Shown: piece after piece, positions 1-7,892 of the stretch
How the letters are laid out: every line of letters starts with the position of its first letter
How positions within the stretch are numbered: position 1 is the stretch's first letter
Made by a program: the position numbers and the translations under genes
Notes under the pieces: model-generated
Databases searched by the model: none
Seen by the model: only the letters and a program-made list of their open reading frames with translations
What the model was told of the DNA's origin: nothing
From: Azospirillum sp. TSO35-2
GTDB lineage: Bacteria > Pseudomonadota > Alphaproteobacteria > Azospirillales > Azospirillaceae
Reading direction: 5' to 3'
Assembly: GCF_003116095.1 (NCBI RefSeq)
Contig: NZ_LGRA01000022.1
Span: 139,516 to 202,760, forward strand
Length of the DNA stretch: 63,245 nucleotides

Positions 1-1
1 C

Positions 2-340
2 AGCAAATCCACCGTCAAGACGGAGACCCACAGCCAGACCGCGCCCACCCACAAGCAGGTCGCGGCCACCCCGAAGGCCGAGGTGACCAAGGCGCAGGCC
101 GACGCCGTCGCCAAGGAGCTGGGCACCAAGCCGAGCGAGAGCCTGACCGTCCAGTTGGGCAAGTACCATGAGCAGCTCGTCGCCGCGCACGCGCTGAAGG
201 ACGGCGCCGCCCGCGACAAGGCGGTGACCGAGGCCCGCCAGCAGCTGACCGCGGTCGCCGGCAAGCCGGTGACGACGGAGCAGGCCGCCAAGATCGACGG
301 CATCCTGGGCGTGAAGGCCGCGCCGGCCACCGTTCAGTAA
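2..340 (+). CDS. Secreted-type hypothetical protein, 3' part (5' end outside window)
   Basis: The reading frame is open from the window edge to a TAA at 338-340, so only the C-terminal 112 residues are visible. It begins with a Thr/Gln/His/Lys-rich segment, then an Ala/Lys/Gln-rich, probably helical domain. From about residue 28 it aligns by eye with the C-terminal domain of the protein at 7080-7718: both have AVA(K/R)ELG, an A..AR..L..VA.KP.T block and a D.ILG end. The other copy has a signal peptide, so this one is probably exported too. The family is not recognised and no catalytic motif is visible. It runs convergently into the aldose epimerase gene with a GC-rich hairpin between them. 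An internal GTG at 83 could start a shorter frame, but the sequence upstream looks equally coding. Confidence 0.75.
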   Translation, partial: SKSTVKTETHSQTAPTHKQVAATPKAEVTKAQADAVAKELGTKPSESLTVQLGKYHEQLVAAHALKDGAARDKAVTEARQQLTAVAGKPVTTEQAAKIDGILGVKAAPATVQ

Positions 341-355
341 CACAACCCTCCACCG

Positions 356-399
356 CCGCATCCCCACCCGCCCACGCCGGCCGGCGGGCGGGGATGCGG
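356..399. terminator. Hairpin between convergent genes
   Basis: A perfect 10-bp inverted repeat, CCGCATCCCC (356-365) and GGGGATGCGG (390-399), with further GC pairing inside the loop. It lies between two convergent stop codons. There is no T-tract, so its role as a bidirectional terminator is inferred. Confidence 0.5.
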
Positions 400-411
400 A
401 CGGGGCGGGAC

Positions 412-1560
412 TCAGTTCTGGGTCAGGAACTTGAAGACGATCTTACCGCTGTAGGTCTCACCCGGCCGCAGGACGGGCGACGGGAAGTTCGCCTTGTTCG
501 GCGCGTCCGGGAACACCTGCGGCTCCAGGCAGAACGCCTCCTGCAGGCCGTAGAGATGGCCGCCCTTGCCCTGGTCCTTCGGCACGGCGCCGGCCAGGAA
601 GTTGCCCGAATAGAACTGGATGCCCGGCTGCGTGCCGTAGACCTCCAGCACCCGGCCGGACACCGGCTCGACCACCCGGGCCATCAGGCCATATTCGCCC
701 GGCTTCTTGTCGATGACGAAGTTGTGGTCGTAGCCCTTCACGAAGCCCAGCTGGTCGTAGCTGGAGGTGATGCGCGCGCCGACCGCCTGCGGGCTGGTGA
801 AGTCCAGCGGCGTGTCCTTGACCGGGCGGATCTCGCCGGTCGTGATCAGGGTGCTGTCGACCGGCGTGAAGGACTTGGCGTTGACCTGCAACTGGTGGCC
901 GAGGATGGAGCCGTTGCCTTCGCCCGCCAGATTGAAGAAGACATGGCTGGTGAAGTTGACGATCGTCGGCTTGTCGGTGGTCGCGTCGAACGCGATGTCC
1001 AGCGCGTTGTCGTCGGTCACCTTGTAGACGACGCGGGACGGCACCGTTCCGGGATAGCCCTCCTCGCCGTCCTTGTAGGTGTAGGTCATCTCGACCGTCT
1101 GCGGGTCGATCTGCTTGGCGTCGAAGACGACGAAGCGGCTGCCCTTCTTGCCGCCGTGCAGGCTGTTCGGGCCATCGTTCAGGCTGGCCTGGTAGGGCTG
1201 CCCGTCGATGGCGAACTTGCCGCCGCCGATGCGGTTGGCGTAGCGGCCGATGAAGGACCCCATCGACGGCTGTCCGGTCAGCACCTGATCGATGCCGTCA
1301 TAGCCCAGCGCCACGTCGCCGAGCGTGCCGTTGCGGTCGGGGACGAGGATTTGTTCGACCTTGGCGCCGTAGTTGGTGATCTTGACCACCATCCCCTTGG
1401 CGTTGGTCAGGGTGTAGAGGTCGACCTGCTTGCCATCGATCTCCTTCTGGAAATTCTCCCGTTTCAGGTCGACGGGGCCGGCCGCCTCGGCGGACGCCGC
1501 CAGGGCGCCGGTCGACACGCCGACCAGAAGCAGAAACACACCACGCGTCCATTTCCTCAT
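412..1560 (-). CDS. galM: Secreted aldose 1-epimerase (mutarotase)
   Basis: Interconverts alpha and beta anomers of aldoses. The 382-residue protein starts with a signal peptide (basic n-region, hydrophobic core, AAS-A-EA cleavage region, about 26 residues), so it should act in the periplasm. GalM family marks follow in order: NSLHGGKKG near residue 120, the TSHVFFNL histidine motif mid-protein, YGTQPGIQFYSGN, and the C-terminal CLEPQVFPDAPN block holding the catalytic glutamate. Length is somewhat above the cytosolic enzyme (about 340) because of the leader. It stands alone on the minus strand. An AT-rich 13-bp motif lies 81 bp upstream and recurs at the same distance before the esterase gene at 2956-3945, suggesting shared control. 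Confidence 0.93.
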   Translation of the reverse strand: MRKWTRGVFLLLVGVSTGALAASAEAAGPVDLKRENFQKEIDGKQVDLYTLTNAKGMVVKITNYGAKVEQILVPDRNGTLGDVALGYDGIDQVLTGQPSMGSFIGRYANRIGGGKFAIDGQPYQASLNDGPNSLHGGKKGSRFVVFDAKQIDPQTVEMTYTYKDGEEGYPGTVPSRVVYKVTDDNALDIAFDATTDKPTIVNFTSHVFFNLAGEGNGSILGHQLQVNAKSFTPVDSTLITTGEIRPVKDTPLDFTSPQAVGARITSSYDQLGFVKGYDHNFVIDKKPGEYGLMARVVEPVSGRVLEVYGTQPGIQFYSGNFLAGAVPKDQGKGGHLYGLQEAFCLEPQVFPDAPNKANFPSPVLRPGETYSGKIVFKFLTQN

Positions 1561-1640
1561 GATGCAACCCTTGTTTCGTTGCTTGACTGCGGCTCGCGCC
1601 CCTCATGCGCACAGGGATGCGTTTGAGGGCGCAATTAACA

Positions 1641-1653
1641 TACTAGTATATTA
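1641..1653 (-). promoter_or_regulatory. AT-rich operator/promoter motif upstream of galM (copy 1)
   Basis: TACTAGTATATTA stands out in this GC-rich DNA. It overlaps a perfect 10-bp palindrome, ATACTAGTAT (1640-1649). The same 13-mer with one mismatch lies at 4027-4039. Here it is 81 bp upstream of the galM start codon. It could be a regulator-binding palindrome or hold a -10 element. Confidence 0.5.
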
Positions 1654-1833
1654 ATAAGTCTCAACAAGGTCATTCGGGGGAGGCGCGGCGGCAGGACGCT
1701 TTTGTCGCAGCCCCCTGCGTCGTCCCGGCCCTCGGGCGGCCCGGTGCTGTTGAGATGCGGCGGCGATGGCGATAGAACGTCGTTCAGCCATTCCACCGTC
1801 ATCGCCCCACCGCCATCGCCGGGATCCCTCGCC

Positions 1834-2889
1834 ATGCCGAACGACCGTCTTGTCATCCGCCGTCCCGACGACTGGCACGTCCACCTGCGCGACGGCGCCA
1901 TGCTGAAGGCGGTGCTGCCTTTCACCGCCCGCCAGTTCGGCCGCGCCATCGTGATGCCGAACCTGAAGCCGCCGGTGACGCACGCCGCCGACGCCGTCGC
2001 CTACCGCGACCGCATCCTGGCGGCGCTGCCGGACGGCGTCGCCTTCACCCCGCTGATGACCGCCTACCTGACCGACGGCACCGACGCCGACGATCTGGCC
2101 CGCGGGTTCGAGGATGGAGTGTTCGCCGCGGCGAAGCTCTACCCGGCCAACGCCACCACCAACAGCGCCCACGGGGTCACCGACGTCGCCCGCATCGCCC
2201 CGGTGCTGGAGCGGATGGCCGAGATCGGCATGCCGCTGCTGATCCATGGCGAGGTGACCGATCCGTCCGTCGACATCTTCGACCGCGAGGCGGTGTTCAT
2301 CGACCGCATCCTGGCGCCGCTGCTCGACCGTCACCCCAGCCTGCGCGTCGTGCTGGAGCATGTGACGACCTCCGACGCGGTGCAGTTCGTCCGCGCCCAC
2401 GCCGGCAGCGGCCGCATCGGCGCCACCATCACCGCGCACCATCTGCTGATCAACCGCAGCCACATCTTCCAGGGCGGCATCCGCCCGCACCTCTACTGCC
2501 TGCCGATCGCCAAGCGCGAGACGCACCGCGTGGCGCTGGTCGAGGCCGCGACCTCGGGCGAGGGGCCGTTCTTCCTCGGCACCGACACCGCCCCGCACAC
2601 CGTGACCGCCAAGGAGGCCGCCTGCGGCTGCGCCGGCTGCTTCACCGCCGCCAACGCGCTGGAACTCTACGCCGAAGCCTTCGACGAGGCCGGCGCGCTC
2701 GACCGGCTGGAGGCCTTCGCCAGCCTGAACGGCCCGCGCTTCTACGGCATGCCCGCCAACGAGGAGCGCGTCGCGCTGGAACGCCGCCCGTCGGTGACGC
2801 CCGACGTCCTGCTGGTCAGCGAGGGCGACGCCGTGCTGCCCTTCCGCAGCGGCGAAACCCTGCGCTGGAGCTTCGCCGGGGTGGTGTGA
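1834..2889 (+). CDS. pyrC: Dihydroorotase (pyrimidine biosynthesis)
   Basis: Cyclises N-carbamoyl-aspartate to dihydroorotate, the third step of de novo UMP synthesis, in the cytosol. The 351-residue length matches the homodimeric E. coli-type enzyme. Visible motifs: WHVHLRDG near the N-terminus (HxH zinc ligands), the KLYPANATTNS segment with the lysine that is carboxylated, IHGEV and EHVTT histidines, and TDTAPH with the catalytic aspartate. The ATG at 1834 gives the family-typical start, with the RRPDDWHVHLRD block ten residues in; the frame is open further upstream without recognisable sequence. It sits between two minus-strand secreted-enzyme genes and shares no operon with them. Confidence 0.95.
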   Translation: MPNDRLVIRRPDDWHVHLRDGAMLKAVLPFTARQFGRAIVMPNLKPPVTHAADAVAYRDRILAALPDGVAFTPLMTAYLTDGTDADDLARGFEDGVFAAAKLYPANATTNSAHGVTDVARIAPVLERMAEIGMPLLIHGEVTDPSVDIFDREAVFIDRILAPLLDRHPSLRVVLEHVTTSDAVQFVRAHAGSGRIGATITAHHLLINRSHIFQGGIRPHLYCLPIAKRETHRVALVEAATSGEGPFFLGTDTAPHTVTAKEAACGCAGCFTAANALELYAEAFDEAGALDRLEAFASLNGPRFYGMPANEERVALERRPSVTPDVLLVSEGDAVLPFRSGETLRWSFAGVV

Positions 2890-2891
2890 CG

Positions 2892-2939
2892 GCCGGGCGG
2901 GGCGGGAAGGCCCGGGCGGGGGTGCGTCCCGCCGCCCGG
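2892..2939. terminator. GC-rich hairpin between convergent pyrC and esterase
   Basis: Near-perfect inverted repeat, CCGGGCGGGGCGGGA against TCCCGCCGCCCGG, filling the 66-bp gap between convergent stop codons. It lacks a T-tract; terminator function is inferred from position. Confidence 0.45.
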
Positions 2940-2955
2940 AGCCTGTCGCGAACGG

Positions 2956-3945
2956 TCAGGGCAGCATCTTGATCGAGTTCATCCAGGCCAGCAGCAGGTC
3001 CGGCCATTGCGCTGCCGGCAGGCCGGCCGCAAAGCGCAGCGAGAAGCCGTGCCCGCCCTGGCGGAAGATGTGCAGCTCCGCCGGGACGCCGGCCTTGCGC
3101 AGCGCGTCGTAGAAGGCCAGCGAGTTGGCGACCGGCACGTCGGCGTCGTCGTTGGCGTGGAAGATGAACGCCTGCGGCGTCGCGGCCGTCACCTGCCGCT
3201 CGGTCGAATAGGCGGCGATCGTCTCCGGCGACGGCGTGTCGCCGATCAGCTCCTGGCGCGAGATGGCGTGCGTGAAGCGCTCGTCCATCGTGATGACCGG
3301 ATAGCCGAGCGCCAGGAAGTCCGGACGGGCGGAAAGCTGATCGGCCGCGTCCACCGGCTCATACACCTTGCGCTCGTACCCGGTGGCCAGTTGCGAGGCG
3401 ACATGGCCGCCGGCCGAGAAGCCGAGCACCCCGATGCGCGCCGGGTCCAACCCCCAGTCCGCGGCGTTGGCACGGATCAGGCGCAGCGCCCGCTGGGCGT
3501 CCATCAGCGGCGCGTCGGTGGCCTGGGCCTTGCCCGGCAGCCGGTAGGCCAGCCGGAAGACGGTTACCCCCGCATCGGTGAAGCGCGGCGCGATCTCGTC
3601 CGCCTCCTTGTCGAGCACGACGCGCTGGTAGGCGCCGCCCGGCGTCACCAGCAGGGCGGTGCCGTTCGGTTTCGCCGGCCGGTAGACCAGCAGCGACGGC
3701 TGGGTGATCGCCAGCAGGGCGCGATCCTTGATCGCCGGGTCCTTGCTGCGCTCCAGCACCTGCTGCGGCATCGGGAAGCTTGCCGAACCGGGCGGCCCCT
3801 TCGGCCACAGGGTGAGTTCCTGCAGATTTTCGAGCGACGCGGCCGACGCGGTGGCCGACAGCGCGGCCAATGCGGTCGCAGCGCCGACGAGCATGAGGGC
3901 AGTGGACCGGACGAGACGCCGGTAGAGACCTGCGAAACCCTGCAT
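2956..3945 (-). CDS. Secreted alpha/beta-hydrolase, acetyl-xylan-esterase-like
   Basis: A 329-residue exported esterase. A signal peptide (VRSTALMLVGAATALAALSATASAA region, here summarised as an Ala-rich core ending in ASA-A) precedes the mature part. The alpha/beta-hydrolase features are visible: a TPGGAYQ oxyanion-hole segment (HGGG-like), the GFSAGGH nucleophile elbow with the catalytic serine, the aspartate in NDDADVPV, and the histidine in QGGHGFS near the C-terminus. The layout matches the BD-FAE/acetyl-xylan esterase group that deacetylates sugars; the substrate is not readable from sequence. It is transcribed alone towards pyrC. The 13-bp motif 82 bp upstream is shared with galM, hinting at co-regulated carbohydrate use. 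Confidence 0.88.
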   Translation of the reverse strand: MQGFAGLYRRLVRSTALMLVGAATALAALSATASAASLENLQELTLWPKGPPGSASFPMPQQVLERSKDPAIKDRALLAITQPSLLVYRPAKPNGTALLVTPGGAYQRVVLDKEADEIAPRFTDAGVTVFRLAYRLPGKAQATDAPLMDAQRALRLIRANAADWGLDPARIGVLGFSAGGHVASQLATGYERKVYEPVDAADQLSARPDFLALGYPVITMDERFTHAISRQELIGDTPSPETIAAYSTERQVTAATPQAFIFHANDDADVPVANSLAFYDALRKAGVPAELHIFRQGGHGFSLRFAAGLPAAQWPDLLLAWMNSIKMLP

Positions 3946-4026
3946 TCTTGAACACTCCCGATGCGCGGCCGTCCTTCATGTCCACCAAAGGCGGCCAGCC
4001 TTTATCGTTCCACCGAAGCGTCGGCG

Positions 4027-4039
4027 TACTAATATATTA
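4027..4039 (-). promoter_or_regulatory. AT-rich operator/promoter motif upstream of the esterase (copy 2)
   Basis: TACTAATATATTA differs at one position from the motif at 1641-1653 and lies 82 bp upstream of the esterase start, almost the same distance as copy 1. It overlaps the perfect 12-bp palindrome CTAATATATTAG (4029-4040). Confidence 0.5.
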
Positions 4040-4104
4040 GCGTCGGGAAGCGCTGCTCTGGCAATGGGGCAAAATGGCTTGGCCGATGGGAGGGGGGCTC
4101 GCGG

Positions 4105-5694
4105 TCAGAACAAACTCCCCTGCACCGGAACCACCCGCGGCTTCTTCTTCTCCGGCTTGGCCTCCGCCTTGGGCGCGCCGCCGTCGATGGTCGCCGCCAC
4201 CTTGGCGTCGTCGGCGAAGACGAGGTTGACCTCCAGGCCCGGCGTCGCCTGGTCGGGGCGGGTGATCGGCCGGCCGGCGCGGTCCTCGACCAGGGCGAAG
4301 CCGCGGGCCAGCACGCCCTTGTAGCTGTAGCTCTCCAGCAGTTGGCCGAGCGACGCCAGTTTCGCCACCTTGTCGGCCACGCCCTTGGCGAAGCTGCGGT
4401 CGAGGCGCGGCGTCAGGTCGGCGAGCCGGCGGGCGCCCTCGTCCAGCTTCACCCGCGCCGGGGCCAGCGACAGCCGGCCGGCCACCCGGTCGAACCGCCC
4501 GCCGGCCATCGACAGCGCGTGGCGCAAGCCTGAGTCGAGGGCGCGGCTTTCCGACGCCAGCCGCTGCCCGGCCTGGGCCAGCTTCTCGCGCGGGTGGCGC
4601 AGCTTGGCCGACAGCTCGCCGACGCGGGTGCGGCGCCGCTCCACCAGGGCGGATGCTGCGAGGTTCAGCCGTTCGGCGCGATCGTCCAGCCGCTGGGCGT
4701 GGCCTTCCAGCAGGGCGCGGGGGTCGCCCAGGCCGCGCGCCAGCCCTTCCACCCGGTTGCGGCGGTCGTCCACCGCGCGGGAGGCGCAGGCCAGCAGCCG
4801 GCGTTCGTCGTCGAGGATCTGGGCCAGCAGCTCGGCGCGCACCGGCACCGCCATTTCCGCCGCGGCGGTCGGGGTGGGCGCGCGCAGGTCGGACGCGAAG
4901 TCGATCAGCGTGGTGTCGGTCTCGTGGCCGACGGCGGAGATCAGCGGGATGGCGCTGGCCGCCGCGGCGCGGACGACGTTTTCCTCGTTGAAGGCCATCA
5001 GGTCCTCCAGCGAGCCGCCGCCGCGGGCGACGATGATCAGGTCGGGGCGCGGCACCGGACCGCCGGGCTGGATGCGGTTGAAGCCCTCGACCGCCGCCGT
5101 CACCTCGGCCGCCGCGCGCTCGCCCTGGACGGCGACCGGCCACAGCAGGACATGGCGAGGGAAACGGTCGTTCAGCCGGTGCAGGATGTCGCGGATGACC
5201 GCGCCGGTGGGCGAGGTGACGACGCCGATGACGTCGGGCAGGAAGGGGATGCGCTTCTTGCGGGCGGGGTCGAACAGCCCCTCCGCCGCCAGCCGGCGCT
5301 TGCGCTCCTCCAGCATCTTCAGGAGGGCGCCTTCGCCGGCCAGCTCCATCGACTCGATGATCAGCTGGTATTGCGAGCGGCCGGGGTAGGTGGTCATGCG
5401 GCCGTTGACGATGACCTCCAGCCCCTCTTCCGGGCGGACCGCCAGCTTGGCGGCGGTGCCGCGCCAGCACACCGCCTCGATCACCGCGGTGTCGTCCTTC
5501 AGCCGCAGATAGATGTGGCCGGAGCTGTGCTTCTTCGGCTGGCTGATCTCGCCGCGGACGCGGACGAAGCCGAACTCGTCCTCGATGCTGCGCTTCAGCC
5601 GGCGGGCGAGGTCGCCGACGGTGAATTCCGGCAGGTTGGACCCGGGCCGCGGTTCCGGGGCGATCAGGGGCAGGGAGTCGGTGTCGGAGGTCAT
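4105..5694 (-). CDS. xseA: Exodeoxyribonuclease VII large subunit
   Basis: Catalytic subunit of the nuclease that degrades single-stranded DNA in both directions, used in repair and recombination with XseB (not in this window). At 529 residues it exceeds E. coli XseA (456), mainly through a longer helical region and a Lys/Glu-rich tail ending in VPVQGSLF. The N-terminal OB-fold starts EFTVGDLARRLKR and includes the HIYLRLKDD strand; the catalytic domain carries VTSPTGAVIRD, ARGGGS and SAVGHETD, followed by a long coiled coil. The start chosen (ATG at 5694) is the first that leaves room for the divergent purD promoter; an ATG at 5721 would add nine residues. Confidence 0.95.
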   Translation of the reverse strand: MTSDTDSLPLIAPEPRPGSNLPEFTVGDLARRLKRSIEDEFGFVRVRGEISQPKKHSSGHIYLRLKDDTAVIEAVCWRGTAAKLAVRPEEGLEVIVNGRMTTYPGRSQYQLIIESMELAGEGALLKMLEERKRRLAAEGLFDPARKKRIPFLPDVIGVVTSPTGAVIRDILHRLNDRFPRHVLLWPVAVQGERAAAEVTAAVEGFNRIQPGGPVPRPDLIIVARGGGSLEDLMAFNEENVVRAAAASAIPLISAVGHETDTTLIDFASDLRAPTPTAAAEMAVPVRAELLAQILDDERRLLACASRAVDDRRNRVEGLARGLGDPRALLEGHAQRLDDRAERLNLAASALVERRRTRVGELSAKLRHPREKLAQAGQRLASESRALDSGLRHALSMAGGRFDRVAGRLSLAPARVKLDEGARRLADLTPRLDRSFAKGVADKVAKLASLGQLLESYSYKGVLARGFALVEDRAGRPITRPDQATPGLEVNLVFADDAKVAATIDGGAPKAEAKPEKKKPRVVPVQGSLF

Positions 5695-5767
5695 GGCGCT
5701 CTTGAGTTGGGGCGCCGCCATGATACAAGGCGCGCTGTCGGCAACAAGGCGGAAGGAGCGCCATCCC

Positions 5768-7054
5768 ATGAAAGTCCTCGTCGTCGGATCGGGCGGTCGG
5801 GAGCACGCGCTCTGCTGGGCCATCTCCAACTCGCCGCTGTGCGACGCGCTCTATTGCGCGCCTGGCAACGCCGGCATCGCCGACGTCGCCACGCTGGTCC
5901 CCATCGGGTCGGACGACGTCGACGCGCTGGTGCGCTTCGTCCAGGACAGCGCCATCGACTTCGTCGTCGTCGGTCCGGAAGGCCCGCTGGTGCTGGGGCT
6001 GGTCGACCGGCTGGCCGCGCTGGGCGTCAAGGCCTTCGGCCCGAGCGCGGCGGCGGCGGAGTTGGAAGGCTCCAAGGGCTTCATGAAGGACATCCTGGCG
6101 AAATACGGGGTGCCGACCGCCTTCTACGAGCGCTTCAAGGATCCCGACGCCGCCAAGGCCTATGTCCGCAAGCACGGCGCGCCCATCGTGGTGAAGGCCG
6201 ACGGGCTGGCCGCCGGCAAGGGCGTCACCGTCGCCCGCACCGAGCAGGAGGCGTTCGAGGCGATCGACGACGCGCTGGTCGGCGGCCGCTTCGGCGCCGC
6301 CGGTGCGGAAGTGGTGGTGGAAGAGTTCCTGGACGGCGAGGAGGTCAGCTTCTTCGCGCTGTGCGACGGCGAGAACGCGCTGCCGATGGCGTCGGCCCAG
6401 GACCACAAGGCGGTCGGCGACGGCGACACCGGCCCCAACACCGGCGGCATGGGCGCCTATTCCCCGGCCCCGGTGCTGACCCCCGACCTGCAGGAACGCG
6501 TGATGCGCGAGATCATCCTGCCGACGGTCAAGGGCATGGCGGCGGAGGGCAAGCCCTTCAAGGGCGTGCTGTTCGCCGGCCTGATGATCATGCCGACGCC
6601 GGACGGCCCGGTGCCGAAGACACTGGAGTTCAACGTCCGCTTCGGCGACCCGGAATGCCAGACGCTGATGATGCGGCTGAAGTCCGACGCGCTGGCGGCG
6701 CTGGTCGCGGCGGCCGACGGCGTGCTGGACAGCATCGACCTGCGCTGGCACGACCAGACCGCGTTGTGCGTGGTGATGGCGGCCAACGGCTACCCCGGCG
6801 ACTACGCCAAGAACACCGAGATCCGCGGGCTGGAGGCGGCCGGCGCCGTCGATGGCGTGACCGTTTTCCACGCCGGCACCAAGCGGGCCGAGGACGGCCG
6901 GGTGCTGTCGGTCGGCGGCCGCGTGCTGGGCGTGACGGCGCTGGCCCCGACGGTGGCCGAGGCGCAGGCGGCGGCGTACAAGGCGGTGGACGCGCTGGAC
7001 TGGCCGGACGGCTTCTGCCGCCGCGACATCGGCTGGCGGGCGGTGGGACGCTGA
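5768..7054 (+). CDS. purD: Phosphoribosylamine-glycine ligase (GAR synthetase)
   Basis: Joins glycine to 5-phosphoribosylamine with ATP, the second step of purine biosynthesis. The 428-residue length is standard. The N-terminal Rossmann-like domain begins MKVLVVGSGGREHAL; the ATP-grasp core shows GPEGPLVLGL, KADGLAAGKGV, FLDGEEVSFFAL, GPNTGGMGAYSP and the magnesium-binding EFNVRFGDPE. The C-terminal domain includes VVMAANGYPG. The start is supported by GGAAGGAG a few bases upstream. It is divergent from xseA with about 70 bp between start codons, so both promoters overlap in this short region. Confidence 0.97.
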   Translation: MKVLVVGSGGREHALCWAISNSPLCDALYCAPGNAGIADVATLVPIGSDDVDALVRFVQDSAIDFVVVGPEGPLVLGLVDRLAALGVKAFGPSAAAAELEGSKGFMKDILAKYGVPTAFYERFKDPDAAKAYVRKHGAPIVVKADGLAAGKGVTVARTEQEAFEAIDDALVGGRFGAAGAEVVVEEFLDGEEVSFFALCDGENALPMASAQDHKAVGDGDTGPNTGGMGAYSPAPVLTPDLQERVMREIILPTVKGMAAEGKPFKGVLFAGLMIMPTPDGPVPKTLEFNVRFGDPECQTLMMRLKSDALAALVAAADGVLDSIDLRWHDQTALCVVMAANGYPGDYAKNTEIRGLEAAGAVDGVTVFHAGTKRAEDGRVLSVGGRVLGVTALAPTVAEAQAAAYKAVDALDWPDGFCRRDIGWRAVGR

Positions 7055-7079
7055 CGCGCCCCGTTTCGCGGCGGCGGGC

Positions 7080-7718
7080 TCAAACCCCGCCGGTCGGCAG
7101 CCCGAGGATGCGGTCCACCCGCGCCACCACCGGCGCGGTCAGCGGCTTGTTGGCCACGGTGGCGAGATCGGCGCGGGCCGCATTGATGGCATAGGCGCGG
7201 GTGACCGGATCGCTGATCGTCAGCGCCTGCCGCATGGCGGCGTCGTAGGCCGCGATCTTGCCGACCATGGAGGCCGGGGCGGCGTTCGCCAGCGCCGTGG
7301 TCGATGCATGGGCCGCGTTCAGATTGCCCAGTTCGCGCGCCACGGCGTTGGTCTTGGTCGCGGAGATGTGGGACGGCTGAGCGCTGGCCGCCGCACGCTC
7401 CTGCGCCGCGTGGGCCTGCGCCGCGTGGGCCTGCGCCGCGCGGGCCTTCGCGGCCTGGGTCGCATCGTCGCCCTGGCTGGCGTCGGTGGCCGTGCTGCCC
7501 GGCGCGTGGCTGGAGCTTTGCGAATGGCCGGCGCTGTTGCCACCGCTGTTGCCGCCACCGTGTCCGCCGCCATTCCCCCCACCATTTCCGCCACCGTTTC
7601 CACCCCCGCCGCGGGCGAACGCGACGGACGGCGCGAACCCGCCGAGCGGATCGGTGGTTGCGGCGGTGAAGACAAGGCCCAAGGCCAGCAGCAGGCTTGC
7701 GGAACGGCGGTTCGTCAT
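7080..7718 (-). CDS. Secreted Gly/Asn- and Ala/His-repeat protein, paralogue of the left-edge protein
   Basis: A 212-residue predicted exported protein of unknown function. After a signal peptide (to about residue 35, ending VAFA-R) comes a run of GGGN/GGGH repeats (about 36-58), a Ser/Ala-rich stretch, three Ala-Gln-Ala/His repeats (about 90-110), and a conserved C-terminal domain with AVARELG and A..AR.DL..VA.KP.T...D.ILG. That domain is shared with the protein ending at 340, so the two are paralogues with different low-complexity stalks. GGGAGAG precedes the ATG at 7718. The gene stands alone and converges with purD. The repeat-rich stalk suggests a surface or wall-spanning role, but nothing visible proves it. 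Confidence 0.75.
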   Translation of the reverse strand: MTNRRSASLLLALGLVFTAATTDPLGGFAPSVAFARGGGGNGGGNGGGNGGGHGGGNSGGNSAGHSQSSSHAPGSTATDASQGDDATQAAKARAAQAHAAQAHAAQERAAASAQPSHISATKTNAVARELGNLNAAHASTTALANAAPASMVGKIAAYDAAMRQALTISDPVTRAYAINAARADLATVANKPLTAPVVARVDRILGLPTGGV

Positions 7719-7892
7719 CGGTCTCTCCCTCACGCCTGGGGCTTCCACCCCTATCGATTGGTGCAAACAAGCGCGAGCGTGACTTTAGTCCCCGGTCGGC
7801 AGGGCCGGCCATGGGGGCATCGGTGACAAAAATGGGGCCTGGGCCGACTGGAGGGAGGGGGGAGCGACGCACGCCCCCCTCCCGGCTTCGTC

